From Parvularia atlantis (taxonomy: Eukaryota > Opisthokonta > Rotosphaerida): a stretch of DNA of 29,007 bases. The DNA is taken from the NCBI GenBank assembly GCA_943704415.1, contig CALSCO010001367.1, positions 1 through 29,007 on the forward strand, given 5' to 3'. A program made the translations under genes and the position numbers. Shown one piece after another: positions 13,221 to 26,849 of this stretch. The notes beneath the pieces were generated by a model, which saw nothing but the letters and a program-made list of their open reading frames with translations, did no database searches and was not told the DNA's origin. The stretch's first letter is position 1. Every line of letters starts with the position of its first letter.

Positions 13221-16200
13221 ATGACGACCGCCGCCACCGATCCCGTGCGCGTGCTGGACGAGCACATCAACATCGCGTGCGTCGCGAGCGCATCGGTGCA
13301 CGCGTAGACCGATATGCGCGCGCGCGCGCGCACGGCGGCAGGCCGGGCCACCTCGGGCGCTTCCGCAAGGAGCCGATCAAGTTCATCTCGCGGCTGACGG
13401 TCAACTCGACGCGGTTCTTCTCGGGCGTGGGGTGGCGCGCGTACAACGACTACATCGGCGCGCGCCTGTTTGTGCCCGACATGACACGCAAGCTTAAGCA
13501 GCGCGTGGTCGACTCGCCGCGCGGTGCGGACCGCGTGATTGTCGTGCGAGCCCTCACCGACGCGCGTGCGCCAGTCGCCGACAAGATCGCCGAGATCGCG
13601 CGCGACAAGGGCGTGCCCGAGGCCAAGCTGCGCGACGAGGCGCGGCGCATGATCGACGGCCTGGCCGCGGACCTGAGCGGCAAGACCACCGTCCGGTGCG
13701 GCCCCTCCCGTGCGCCTGTTCGCGCTGCAGCCGCTCATGCGCACGGGCAGCTTTGGCGCGTACCTGATCAACCAGATGTTCATCCGGCTAGTGCGCGCGC
13801 GTCCGTCTCGCGCACCTCGACTTGCCACTGATGCGCACGCGCGCACAACGCAGTACCAGCAGGGCATTCACATCGTGCAGAGTCAGTTCATGCAGCTGCG
13901 TGAGGTCGCGCTGCGCGCGCAGGAACAGAAGGTGTCGCTGTTCTTCGCGCCGTGCCATCGCTCGCACATCGACTACATGGTGCTGTCGTACCTGTTCTAC
14001 CGCATGGGCATCTCGCTCCCGTTCGTGGCCAGGTGTGCGTGTGCGGCGCAGACACTGGCCGGCGGGCAGACCAACGCGCGCCACAGCGGCGACAACCTCA
14101 ACATGCCCTTTCTCGGCACGCTCATGTCGTACTGCGGCGCGTTCTTCATCCGCCGCTCGTTCCAAGACGACCCGCTGTACAACGCCATCTTCAAGGAGTA
14201 CATCGAGGTGCGCGCGCGGCACGCGCTGCAAGGCAAGTGCATGACGGCCCTGCGCGGGCAGTGTTTGCTCGAGGACGGCTACAACCTTGAGGCGTTTGTC
14301 GAAGGCACGCGAAGCCGCACCGGTGACGCGCGCGCGTGCTCCTGCGCGTCGCTGCTCTTTCTGACACGCGTCGTGTGCAGGCAAGCTGCTCAACCCCAAG
14401 TTTGGCGTGCTCAAGATCCTCGTTGACGGCGTGCTCTCCGGGCGCATCAAGGACGTGTACGTGTGCCCGATCTCGATCGGCTACGACCGCGTGCTCGAGA
14501 CCGAGTCCTACGTCACCGAGCTGCTCGGCGCCGAGAAGACTAAGGAATCGCTCAGCGGGCTCCTGCGCAGCGCGAGCGTGCTCCAGCTCTCGCTCGGGCG
14601 GATCGACGTGCGCTTCAGCAAGCCGTTCAGCCTGCGTGCGTACGTGCAGGACCAGATCTTGAAGCGGCCGTGTGTTTCGTCCTGCTGCTGCGTGCTCGCG
14701 GTGCACTGCTGAACAGCGCACGTGCAGCGCGTTTGACCCGTACAAGAACCGGGAGATGCAGATGGTCCTGCTGCGCTCGCTCGGCTATTTGTGCGTGCGG
14801 CCGCGCCCTGGGCGACGGCGCTGACGTGCCGATGCGGTTGCGCCAGCATCCTCACGATGATCAACGACGCCTCGCTCATTATGCCGTCGGCGCTCGTCGG
14901 GACAATCTTGCTCACGCTTCGCGGCCGCGGCGTCGGCTTTGGCGAGGTGGGCGGCGCGTGCCTGCACCCGTGCGCGCTGACTGACGGTCATACCACCCAG
15001 CTCGTCACGCGCGTGCAGTGGCTGCGCTCGGCCATCATGGAGCGCGGCGGCATCGTCGTCGACTTTGGCAAGGAGGCGATCGAGACAGTCGTCGAGCGCG
15101 CGGTAAGCGGCACCGCATGCGTATCGCGCGGGTCCTCACGCCGGCACGCGCAGATCCAGACGATGGGCGACCTCGTCGGCAAGCACACGGGGCTGCTCGA
15201 GACGGTGCTGTACGCCAACAAACGGTACGAGCTCTCGTACTACCGCAACGAGGTCCTGCACCTCTTTGTGGACGAAGGTGCGCGCCGCGCGCCGTGGTTG
15301 CGTGCTGTCTGCTTCGTTGTGCCGACCGCGCTGGCCGCTGCCAGCCATCGTGTGCACGGCGCTGTACGCGTGCTTCAAGATCGGACACAACCCGGACGTC
15401 TTTGGGCGCCGCGGCGGCCTCGTGCAGGTGCGAGATGCGCGTGCGCCCCGCTCGTCGCTGCTCAACATCCGGCTGTGCACGCAGAGCAACCGGACAGTCG
15501 GGCGCGCCGAGCTGCTGGCCGCCGTGACGTCGCTGTCGCAGATGCTCAAAACCGAGTTCATCTTCGCCGCCGGCACGGTCGAGGAGAACATGGACGAGGC
15601 GATCACGATGCTGGCGGTGCGGTCATACGCGCTCGATGCAGCAGTGCGACGGGCGGCTGAGCGCCGCGGCAGAGTAAGAACGTGCTCCACGAGGACGCGG
15701 ACGGCGGCGTCCGCATCGCCTCGGAAGAGTTCCTCAACGGCCGCGAGAACTTTGGTGCGTTGCGCGTGCACGTGTCGCGCTCTCTGACTTGCTGCCCAAG
15801 ACTTCTTCTGCTTCCTGCTGTGGCCGTTCGTGGAGACGTACTGGCTCGCGGCGGTGACGCTGTTTGCCATCCCGCCGGGCACGACGTGCGACGGCAAGCT
15901 GCTCGAGCAGCGCCTGCAGAAGTTTGGCGTGACGATGTACTACGTCGGCGTGCGTGTTGGACTAGCATGTGCCTGCACCGTCTCACACGCGCCGCACGCG
16001 CGCGCGCAGGACCTGTCGTACTTTGAGGCGATCAACAAGGAGACGCTCAAGAACGCGTGGCAGCGGCTGCAGGAGGTCGGCGCGCTGCAGCGCACGCGCA
16101 GCGACAAGACCGAGGTGTTCCAGGTCACACCACGCTTCGAGGAGCGCGACCGTGCGCCGCTGCGCCGCCTTGTGGAGGAGATCGGGCGGTTCAGGCGTGA

Positions 16201-16352
16201 GGTGTGTCGTCGCGCGAGAGCCCTGCTCGGTCCGCCTGCTGACGCCCCGCGTCGCACAGGGCAAGAACCGCCGCGACAACGCCAACACGGGCGAGCGCAC
16301 AATGCGCCTTGCGTCGCTCGCAGCGTCGACCGTCGTCGCGCCCAAACTGTGA
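13221..16352 (+). CDS. Glycerol-3-phosphate acyltransferase, GPAM/PlsB type
   Basis: This enzyme puts the first acyl chain on glycerol-3-phosphate. Exons: 13221-13276, 13342-13695, 13751-13790, 13854-14032, 14087-14207, 14262-14322, 14381-14669, 14728-14790, 14847-14946, 15001-15102, 15154-15277, 15345-15427, 15485-15616, 15673-15754, 15801-15949, 16010-16201, 16260-16352 (739 aa). Acyltransferase block I is PCHRSHIDYMVLSYLFY, with the HX4D pair H185/D190. Then come SGDNLNMPFLGTL, block II GAFFIRRSF (227-235), block III FVEGTRSRTGK (262-272) and block IV CPISIGYDRV. KTKESLSGLLR, RPAFDPYK, YELSYYRNEVLHLF, LLWPFVETYWLAAV and SYFEAINKETLKNAWQRL match the long C-terminal region of PlsB/GPAM. SGDNLN resembles mitochondrial GPAM more than peroxisomal GNPAT, but a GNPAT-like role cannot be excluded. 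The location is not clear: I see no obvious targeting peptide. Confidence 0.88.
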
Positions 16353-16426
16353 ACGCCTCATGCCCAAAAGTTCGCGCATGGCAAATCGCTCCCCACTCTC
16401 CCTCTCACACAGAAACGGGCGCGGGC

Positions 16427-20574
<4,148 letters not shown>

Positions 20575-20954
20575 GGCGCTGGGCGTCGACGTGGGTGCTG
20601 CGCGCGAGGCGAGGCGCGCACGTGAACATGTCGTGCGCCGCGCAGCGAGCAGCGAGCACGGCGGCACGACCAGCACGACGAGCACGACGGCAACGAGCAC
20701 GACGAGCAGCACGGCGGCAACGAGCAGCAGCACGACGGCAACGAGCAGCACGGCGGCAAAGCAGCAGCACGGCGGTACGACCAGCACAACGAGCAGCACG
20801 ACGGCAAAGCAGCAGCAGCGGAGAGGGCGCCGCGTGGGCCGACGCAACACTCAGACCGCGAAATGCACGACGCCGCCGCAGCTCGGGTTTCGCGCGTCGC
20901 GACGGGTTCCAGTGCGGCGACGGGTGTGGCGGGCGAAGCGTGACAGCCGCCGTC
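20575..20954. promoter_or_regulatory. Divergent promoter region of AARS and TMEM135 with an embedded minisatellite
   Basis: About 380 bp separate the two start codons. A G/C-rich array at about 20655-20830 repeats the strings GCACGACGGCAACGAGCAG and CACGGCGGCAA. Because units are near multiples of three, the region is open in several frames; the minus-strand frame in phase with AARS would encode a very hydrophobic Val/Leu-rich extension from an ATG at 20850. I treat it as non-coding because the array explains the open frames. Confidence 0.55.
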
Positions 20955-22726
20955 ATGGGCCCGGATCGCGCCGTCGCCGTCTCCTCCTCGTCCTCCTCGT
21001 CATCCGCCTCGTCCGCCTCGTCGGCTGCCTCGTCGGCTGCACCCCGACCAGCACCAGCAGCATCGGCACCAGCCGCAGCACCATCGGCACCAGCACCAGC
21101 ATCGCCATCGCCCATCACGCCTCCCCCATCGGCAGTCGCGCACGCCATCCGCGCCTTCGTCCGCAGCTTCCTCCTCGCCTACGGCGCCCGTGCGGGCCTC
21201 GCCGTGCTGCTCAAGCTCGTGCGCATCGTCCGCGAGCCGTGCGTTTTGCGCCTCGCACCCGCCCCCCCCCCGTTCCGCACCGCATCAAACGCGCCGCCCG
21301 CAGGAAGCACGCCGCGCGCCACATCGCCGCCGCGTTTGGCGAGGACGCGCTGCGCTTCGGCCTGTTCCTCGGCGGCTTCTCGGGTCTGTACAAGCTCACG
21401 CTGCTCACGCTCAACCGCCTGCGCGGCCGCGCGAACACCACCAACGCTCTCGTCGCTGGCGGCGTCGCCAGCCTCGCGCTGTTCGCTGAAGACCCCGGGC
21501 GGCGCCTGACCGTGTCGCACTACCTCCTCGCGCGGTGTGCGGCCCGCTGCGTCGTGCGAGGGCGCCGTGCGGCTGACCGGTGGGACGGAGCGCAGCGCGC
21601 TGCAGTGCGTCTTCTCGGCGGCGCACGGCCGCGGCTGGTTCGGCTTCCTCGACGGCTTCGCGCACGGGGATGCGCTGCTGTTTGTGCTCTCGTGCGGCCA
21701 GATCATGTACGCCTACGTCCTCCGCCCCGAGACCATCCCCTCAACCTACTACAAGTTTATTGTGCAGACGTGCGCCCGCGGCCTGCCTGCTCTGCTCTCA
21801 CGCACCTCGCTAACCACGTGCGCGTGCGCGTCGCCAGCGGGCCCATCCCCGAGGTCGTCCTGCAGAACGTCCGCCGCAACATCCGCGGCCAGCCCGTCGA
21901 CCTGCTCACGCTCAACAAGCACATCGCCAGCCGTGGCGGGCCCCGCCACTACCTGCGCGACCCCTTCCCACCGTTCCTCGACAACACGGTGCTGCACCCG
22001 CAGAACCGCGACTGGGTCGGGAACGGTGCGCCCTCTTGCTGCTGCTGCCGCCTCACCATCGCGCCTGACACGCGCGCCGAAGCCGTCCAGGTGTTCCTCA
22101 ACTCGTTCGAGAAGATCATCCCGCTCTACCTCTCGCTCACGTTCGCGCCAATGGTCCTGCTGCGCTTCCGCAAGGTCGTCTCGAGGTGCGTGAACGCCCC
22201 GCCGCACGCGCTCAAACGCTGAATGCGCTGACCGCGCCCCACGCACCAGCCCACTCCAGAGCGCGCTCGACGGCGTGCTGTCGGCGGGCCGCTCGACGGC
22301 GTTTCTCGCGGCCTTTGTGGCGCTGTACCAGGCGTTCATCTCGGCGCAGCGGCGCCTACTCGAGCTGCGCTTCGCCGACTTTGACCGCGATCACAAGCTC
22401 GTGTACTACGCCGCGGGCCTGTTTGCGGGCCTGTCGATCTTCATTGAGCGCAAGTCGCGGCGCAGCGAGCTCGCGCTGTACGCCCTGCCGCGCGCCGCCG
22501 ACTCGCTGTACGAAATCATGTACCAGCACAAGGTGCGCCTGCACCTGCGCCGCATGCTCGCTGGCCCTGACCCATCTTGGCGCGGCAGGTGCTGCACAAG
22601 TACCCGCACGGCGAGGTCGCGCTCTTCGCGGTGGCCATGTCGGCCATCATGTATTACTTTGAACACGAGCCCGACGCGGTCAGCCCGCTCGTGCACGCGG
22701 TGCTGTCGCGCTTTGTGGAGCCGTGA
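20955..22726 (+). CDS. TMEM135: TMEM135-like multi-pass membrane protein
   Basis: TMEM135 is a peroxisome- and mitochondria-associated membrane protein linked to lipid handling. Exons: 20955-21238, 21304-21534, 21596-21769, 21838-22025, 22083-22185, 22250-22532, 22589-22726 (466 aa; human has 458). The N-terminus is a long Ser/Ala/Pro-rich stretch without the usual Cys-rich appearance. Then come GLFLGGFSGLYKLTLLTLNR, NALVAGGVASLALFAEDPGR, FLSCGQ-like SCGQIMYAYVLRPETIP, LNSFEKIIPLYLSLTFAP, AGLFAGLSIFIERKSRRSEL, ALYALPRAADSLYEIMY and FAVAMSAIMYYFEHEP. The IERKSRR string followed by a helix is a TMEM135 hallmark, and the repeat of the FxGxFxxxY-type segment in both halves fits the family's internal duplication. 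It converges with the GT6 gene, with 55 bp between stops. Confidence 0.8.
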
Positions 22727-22781
22727 CCAGCTCCACTGCGAGCCTGAGAGCGACAATATGTGGCCATGTCGCATGTGCGGT

Positions 22782-24374
22782 TCACAGGTCGTGCCGGAGC
22801 AGGCTGCCGTCCTTGACGCGGTGCACGACGTGCGGCGTGATCTGCTGCGCGCGCAGCCACTCAAAGTTGAACTGCATGTCGAGCGGCGGCTCCGGGTAGA
22901 TGTAGGACGAGTCGAGCACGCGCGTGATGTCCATGTGGCGCAGCAGGAACGCGTTGAGCTGGCTCTCGTCGTGGAACGAGGCGGTGACGCCTGCGCACGG
23001 CAGCGCGTGAGGCTGTGGCGCGGTGCGAGGAGCGGTGGGCGCACCCTTGTTGGTGTCGGCCTCGGTCGCGCGGTGGATGCTCTCGCAGGCGTAGAGGAAG
23101 TAGGGCCCCGTGCCGCCGAAGAGCGCGCCCTGGAAGTAGAAGGTGTTGCCGTGGTCGAACGTGGGCGGGAGCTTGCCGAGGGCGATGTCGATGTGGGCGG
23201 CGCTGCGGTCGTTGCGGTCGTAGGGGTACTGGCAGAACGTCCACTGGCCCTTCTTGTCGAAGCCGTGGGCGTTGGTGGACGGGGCGTCACCGTAGCGTCC
23301 GCAGAAGCCCTTGTAGTACCTGATTACGGTGGGCGGTGCGGAGGGCGGGGGGGATGCGCGACGCGTGCGTGTCGCGCGTGAGTGTGCGTGAATGCGAGCG
23401 GCGTGTAAGCGCATGAAACCAGGCACGATGCGAACACGAGGCACGAGGCAACGAGGCAACGAGGCACGAGGCGCGAGGCACCAGGCAACCAGGCACGAGG
23501 CACGAGGCACGAGGCACGAGGCAAAGAGCCAACGAGGCACGATGCGAACACGTGGCACGAGGCAACGAGGCACGACGCGAACACGTGGCACAAGGCAACG
23601 AGGCACAAGGCAAAGAGGCAACCCACGTGGCACAAGGCACAAGGCACCCACCAAGCAAGCAAGCACGACTCCACCAGCCAACAACAGCACGCACCGAGGG
23701 TAGTAGGGATGCTCGACGCCGACGAGGAGGCCGTAGACGTCGGCGAGGGAGACGTTGGCGACGAAGCGCGTGTCGGCGTCGAGAAAGAGGACAAAGTCGA
23801 GCGGGGCGATGTCGTCGGCGAGGTGGGCGAGGATGTCGGCGCACTTGTTGAGGGTGCTGTGGGGCCACTCGCGGAAGGGCACGCGGGCGGCGCGGATGCG
23901 CACGTCGGGGCGGGCGGGCGGGCGCAGCTGCGTGTCGTCCAGGTCGTCGACGCGCGACGTGAGCAGCAGCAGCGCGAGGTCGCATGCCGCGCCGCAGAAG
24001 TGCGCGGCCGCGCTGTGCAGCAGCTCGAGGCCCATCGGCCGGTACTTGCCGGCCGCCACCGTCACGACGCCCACGCGCCACCGCGTCCCGCCCCCGGCCG
24101 GCGCCGGCAGCGCCACCGCGCCCGTCCCGTTGCCGTGCAGCGCCGCCGTCGCCGATGCGCTGCGCGGCGCGCCGGGCGGGTCGGGCGGCGGCCGCGTGCG
24201 CCCGTCCACTGGCCGTGCCACGTCGTGCAGCTGCTGCTCGGCGTCGGCATCGGCATCGGCGAGCCGCAACGGGCCCGCGCCGCCCGGCGGCAGCAGCACG
24301 ACGACCAGCAGCAGCAGCGCCGTCGCCAGCAGCAGCAGCAGCGCGCCCGTGCCGCAGAATCGTGCGAGGCGCAT
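22782..24374 (-). CDS. GT6-family glycosyltransferase (ABO / alpha-1,3-Gal(NAc) transferase relative)
   Basis: It is a predicted Golgi type II enzyme. Exons 23695-24374, 23045-23319 and 22782-22990 give 387 aa. A short Arg-containing N-terminus is followed by a Leu/Val signal anchor (residues 11-28) and a Pro-rich stem. The catalytic domain opens RVGVVTVAAGKYRPMGLELL. The metal/nucleotide site is FLDADTRF (DAD 199-201). Downstream lie YFQGALFGGTGPYF, CESIHRATEADTNKG, SFHDESQLNAFLLRH (E327 at the GT6 catalytic-glutamate position) and VLDSSYIYPEP, which line up with ABO and GGTA1. At the positions that decide Gal or GalNAc in ABO (266/268) it has Q and A, so the donor cannot be called. Both introns are multiples of three and stop-free, so the 375-bp repeat-filled one (23320-23694) could be retained as coding. 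Confidence 0.8.
   Translation of the reverse strand: MRLARFCGTGALLLLLATALLLLVVVLLPPGGAGPLRLADADADAEQQLHDVARPVDGRTRPPPDPPGAPRSASATAALHGNGTGAVALPAPAGGGTRWRVGVVTVAAGKYRPMGLELLHSAAAHFCGAACDLALLLLTSRVDDLDDTQLRPPARPDVRIRAARVPFREWPHSTLNKCADILAHLADDIAPLDFVLFLDADTRFVANVSLADVYGLLVGVEHPYYPRCVLLLAGGVVLACLVGALCLVPRGLPLCLVPRCLVPRVRVVPRCLVPRVRIVPRWLFASCLVPRASCLVAWCLAPRASLPRCLVPRVRIVPGFMRLHAARIHAHSRATRTRRASPPPSAPPTVIRYYKGFCGRYGDAPSTNAHGFDKKGQWTFCQYPYDRNDRSAAHIDIALGKLPPTFDHGNTFYFQGALFGGTGPYFLYACESIHRATEADTNKGAPTAPRTAPQPHALPCAGVTASFHDESQLNAFLLRHMDITRVLDSSYIYPEPPLDMQFNFEWLRAQQITPHVVHRVKDGSLLRHDL
23419..23655. repeat. Minisatellite filling the long intron of the GT6 gene
   Basis: The array repeats GGCACGAGGCAAC-type units, with a larger period marked by GGCACGATGCGAACACG. 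On the transcript strand it reads CTCGTGCC repeats. It shares the AGGCACGAGGCA core with the minisatellite in AARS intron 1, about 3 kb away in a gene on the same strand. If translated it gives CLVPR-type repeats with no stop. Confidence 0.88.
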
Positions 24375-24404
24375 CGCGATCGATCAAAGCGGTGAACTCG
24401 GCGG

Positions 24405-24749
24405 TCAACCCGCGCTCACTCGCTGCACATAGTCCAAAAACGCGTCCGCCACCGCCACCGCCGTCCCCAGCCGCGTCAGCCGGTTGAGCGCGAGAAACTG
24501 CCGCCGGTGCCGGTGCAGCTCGGCCCACGACAGCGGCCGCGCCGTCTGCCGCGCCGTCGTCCGCTCAGCCCGCCCGCACGGCCAGCAGCACACGGCCAGC
24601 AGCGCACCTCGAACGAGCGCGTCGTGCCCGGCACCGTCGTCGCGCCCGTGCGCTGCGCCTCGACGATCGCGCTCACGACCTGCTGCGTCGTCTGGTCCAA
24701 CAGGAAGACGTAGTTGGGCTCGCTCACGGGTTGCTGCGGCCGCCGCCGT

Positions 24750-24790
<41 letters not shown>

Positions 24791-25493
24791 AGGTGCACCG
24801 CCGGCAGGGGAGGGGGCGCACCGTGCGCGTCGAGAGGTGCGGCGTCGGCGCGGCCCCGCCAAATAGCGCCGCGTCCAGCGCGTCCAGCGGCAGCGCGTCG
24901 CCCGTCGCGACGACAAACAGCGGCCGGTCCCAGCGCGCCATCGAGTTGGGCGCCTCGTAGCGCTGCTCGAGCTCGCGCAGGCTGCACACGTCGTGCGATC
25001 AGCAGCGGACGAGGCAGCGGCAGCAGCGGCCGAGGCAGCGCACAGCGTCTCGCCGTAGCCGTCCGTGCTGCGCGCCGCGTCCCAGCGCGCCGCCTCGTCC
25101 GCGCCCGCCGCGACCTCGAGCACGGCGTGAGGTGTGGCACAGGCGCGGGCGATGCACGAGAGCTGGTAGCGCACGCCCTTGATGTCGTTGAGCGCGTCGG
25201 CAATGACGAGCACGTCGGGCGCGAGCAGGCTGTGCGTGGCGATGCGCATCAGCCCCGCCACGGCAGCGAGCAGCAGGCGGCGCGCAGCACCGCTCCACGG
25301 CCGACAGCAGCGTCGCCCGCGCGCGCTTTTCGGCCGCGACGTCGCCGTGCACCGCGCGTCTCCCGGCCGCGTCGACGCCGTCGTCGGCGATCCGCGCTGC
25401 CGGCCGCCCGCGCGCCGCGAGGGCCGCAGCGACCTCGGCGGCGCGCGTCGTCTTGCCGCGGGACGGCAGGCCGCACACGACGAGCAGTGGCAT
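24405..25493 (-). CDS. KTI12: KTI12, Elongator-associated P-loop ATPase
   Basis: Kti12 binds Elongator and is needed for wobble-uridine modification (mcm5/mcm5s2) of tRNA. Exons 25291-25493, 25044-25229, 24822-24981, 24608-24733 and 24405-24545 give 271 aa. The P-loop is MPLLVVCGLPSRGKTT (K14). The family marks are VLVIADALNDIKGVRYQLSC, LRELEQRYEAPNSMARWDRP, LPLDALDAALFGG, APTPHLSTRT, SEPNYVFLLDQTTQQVV, VPGTTRSFE and PLSWAELHRHRRQFL. The start was set at the Met directly before the P-loop strand, as in yeast and human; a Met seven residues upstream (25514) is possible. Intron 3 contains 13 CTG triplets running into its CTGAC branch-like motif. The gene is divergent from SFT2 across 77 bp, and its stop is 30 bp from the GT6 start. 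Confidence 0.92.
24750..24788 (+). repeat. (CAG)13, read as CTG repeats in KTI12 intron 3
   Basis: Thirteen perfect triplets lie inside the intron 24734-24821. In the KTI12 pre-mRNA they are CUG repeats that merge directly with the CTGAC branch-like motif about 12 nt before the acceptor. Confidence 0.95.
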
Positions 25494-25570
25494 ATCCGCG
25501 CGAGTGCTCAGCACCTACATCGCAGTAGCACACGACGCACAGCGGGACGCACGCAGCCGCACCAGGCGCG
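25494..25570. promoter_or_regulatory. 77-bp divergent promoter of KTI12 and SFT2
   Basis: The start codons of two divergent housekeeping genes are only 77 bp apart, so the region must hold both core promoters and both 5' UTRs. No TATA element is visible; the strand carries CAGCACCTACATCGCAGTAG and CACACGACGCACAGCG strings of unknown role. Confidence 0.55.
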
Positions 25571-26445
25571 ATGTCGACCAGCAGCCAGGAGGACGCCTTC
25601 CGCGCGTCGCTCCGCGGCTTCAAGGGCGAGAGCGCGGGCGAGGCGCCGCGGACGGCGTCGGCCGTGCTCGGCTCGGCGTTCGAGATGCTGCAGCGCACCG
25701 TGCGGCGCACGCGATGTCGCGCAGACGTGGCGGACAAAGGCGCTGATTGCAGCACGCAGGTGCAGGGCGCCGTGCCCGCGCGCATCACCGACGCACTCGC
25801 CGACCCGATCGCGGCGCAGACGTGCGGCCTGACGCGGTGGCAGGTGCGCCGCCGCCGCGGCATCGCGCCGTGCCTCGTGCGGCTCACAATAGGCGAAGCG
25901 CCTGATCGCCTTTGCGGCGCTGCTGGCCGGCGGCGCGGCGTGCCTCGGGCTCGCGTTCCTCACCCTGCCGATGCTCGTCCTGCGCCCGGGCAAGTTTGCC
26001 GTGTCGTACACGGTCGGCAGCGTGCTGGTCCTCGCCAGGTGCGAGCGCAGCGCCCGCTTGGCACGCGCACAAGCCTGAACGGTGCGCCGCGCAGCTTCGC
26101 GATGCTCACGGGGCCCGTCGCGTACGCCAAGAGCCTGGTGGCCAACGACCGCGTCGCCTTCACGGCCGTGTACTTTGGCTCGCTCGGCATGACGCTCTAC
26201 TCGGCGATCTTTGTGCGCTGACGCGGCATCCCGCCCGACGCGCGTGCGCTGACACGGCCGTGGCGGCGGCGGCGGCGGCGGCGGCGATGCAGGCCTACAA
26301 CTACTTCTTCGTCGTGCTGTGCGCGCTGGTGCAGCTCGTGGCGATGCTGTGGTATGTCGCGTCGTTCTTCCCCGGCGGCGTGGCGGCCTTCAGCTTCGTC
26401 TCGTCGCTCTTCACGCGCTCGGCGCGGTCGGTGCTGCCCATCTGA
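25571..26445 (+). CDS. SFT2: SFT2-domain vesicle transport protein
   Basis: SFT2 proteins are four-helix Golgi membrane proteins that help fuse endosome-derived vesicles with the Golgi. Exons 25571-25699, 25760-25843, 25893-26038, 26095-26212 and 26293-26445 give 209 aa. The soluble N-terminus (MSTSSQEDAFRASLRGFKG) leads to LTRWQAKRLIAF, then helix 1 (FAALLAGGAACLGLAFLTLP), LRPGKFAVSYTVGSVLVLAS, FAMLTGPVAYAKSLVANDR, AFTAVYFGSLGMTLYSAIFA, and YNYFFVVLCALVQLVAMLWY with VASFFPGG. GPVAYAKSL and WYVASFFPGG match the GPxxQLKxM and WYxLSFIP motifs of SFT2D proteins. Intron 4 (26213-26292, 80 bp) has a GGC run between its branch-like CTGAC and CAG. The second exon boundary was chosen for frame and is less certain. 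Confidence 0.88.
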
Positions 26446-26570
26446 GCGAGCGCACAGTGTTGTGTTGTACAGTGCCTGCTGCTGCTGCCCTCGCCCCTGC
26501 CCTTGCTGCTGCCGTGTGCTTTTGCCTGCTGTCTGCGAGGTTCGCTGTACACTGCTCTCCCAGCCACCGC

Positions 26571-26809
26571 CTAGGGCTGCTGCGATGCCGCCGACGACGA
26601 CGATGACGACGAGGGCGGCGGCGGCGGCCCCCCGGCACCTGCCGGCGCGTCCGCGATGGGGATCTCGACCTTGAGCTCCTGCTCGAAGCGCTCCTTGGCC
26701 CGCACCACCTTGGACTGGAGGTAGAACGAGCCGCCGACGTTGGGGTCGTTCGCCTTGAACAGGTGCTCAAAGTTCTGGACCGCGGTGCGCACGTCAGCGG
26801 CCGGCACAA

Positions 26810-26849
<40 letters not shown>

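Noticed and set aside
20850-20955. Extra N-terminal coding for AARS or TMEM135 in the intergenic repeats
   Set aside because: Open frames there follow from 3n repeat units in GC-rich DNA. The peptide does not match either family, and the chosen Mets fit the expected protein lengths.
23419-23655. Repeats in the GT6 intron as a possible CRISPR or transposon array
   Set aside because: The short 7-8 bp core is repeated head to tail with substitutions and no spacers, so it is a simple minisatellite.
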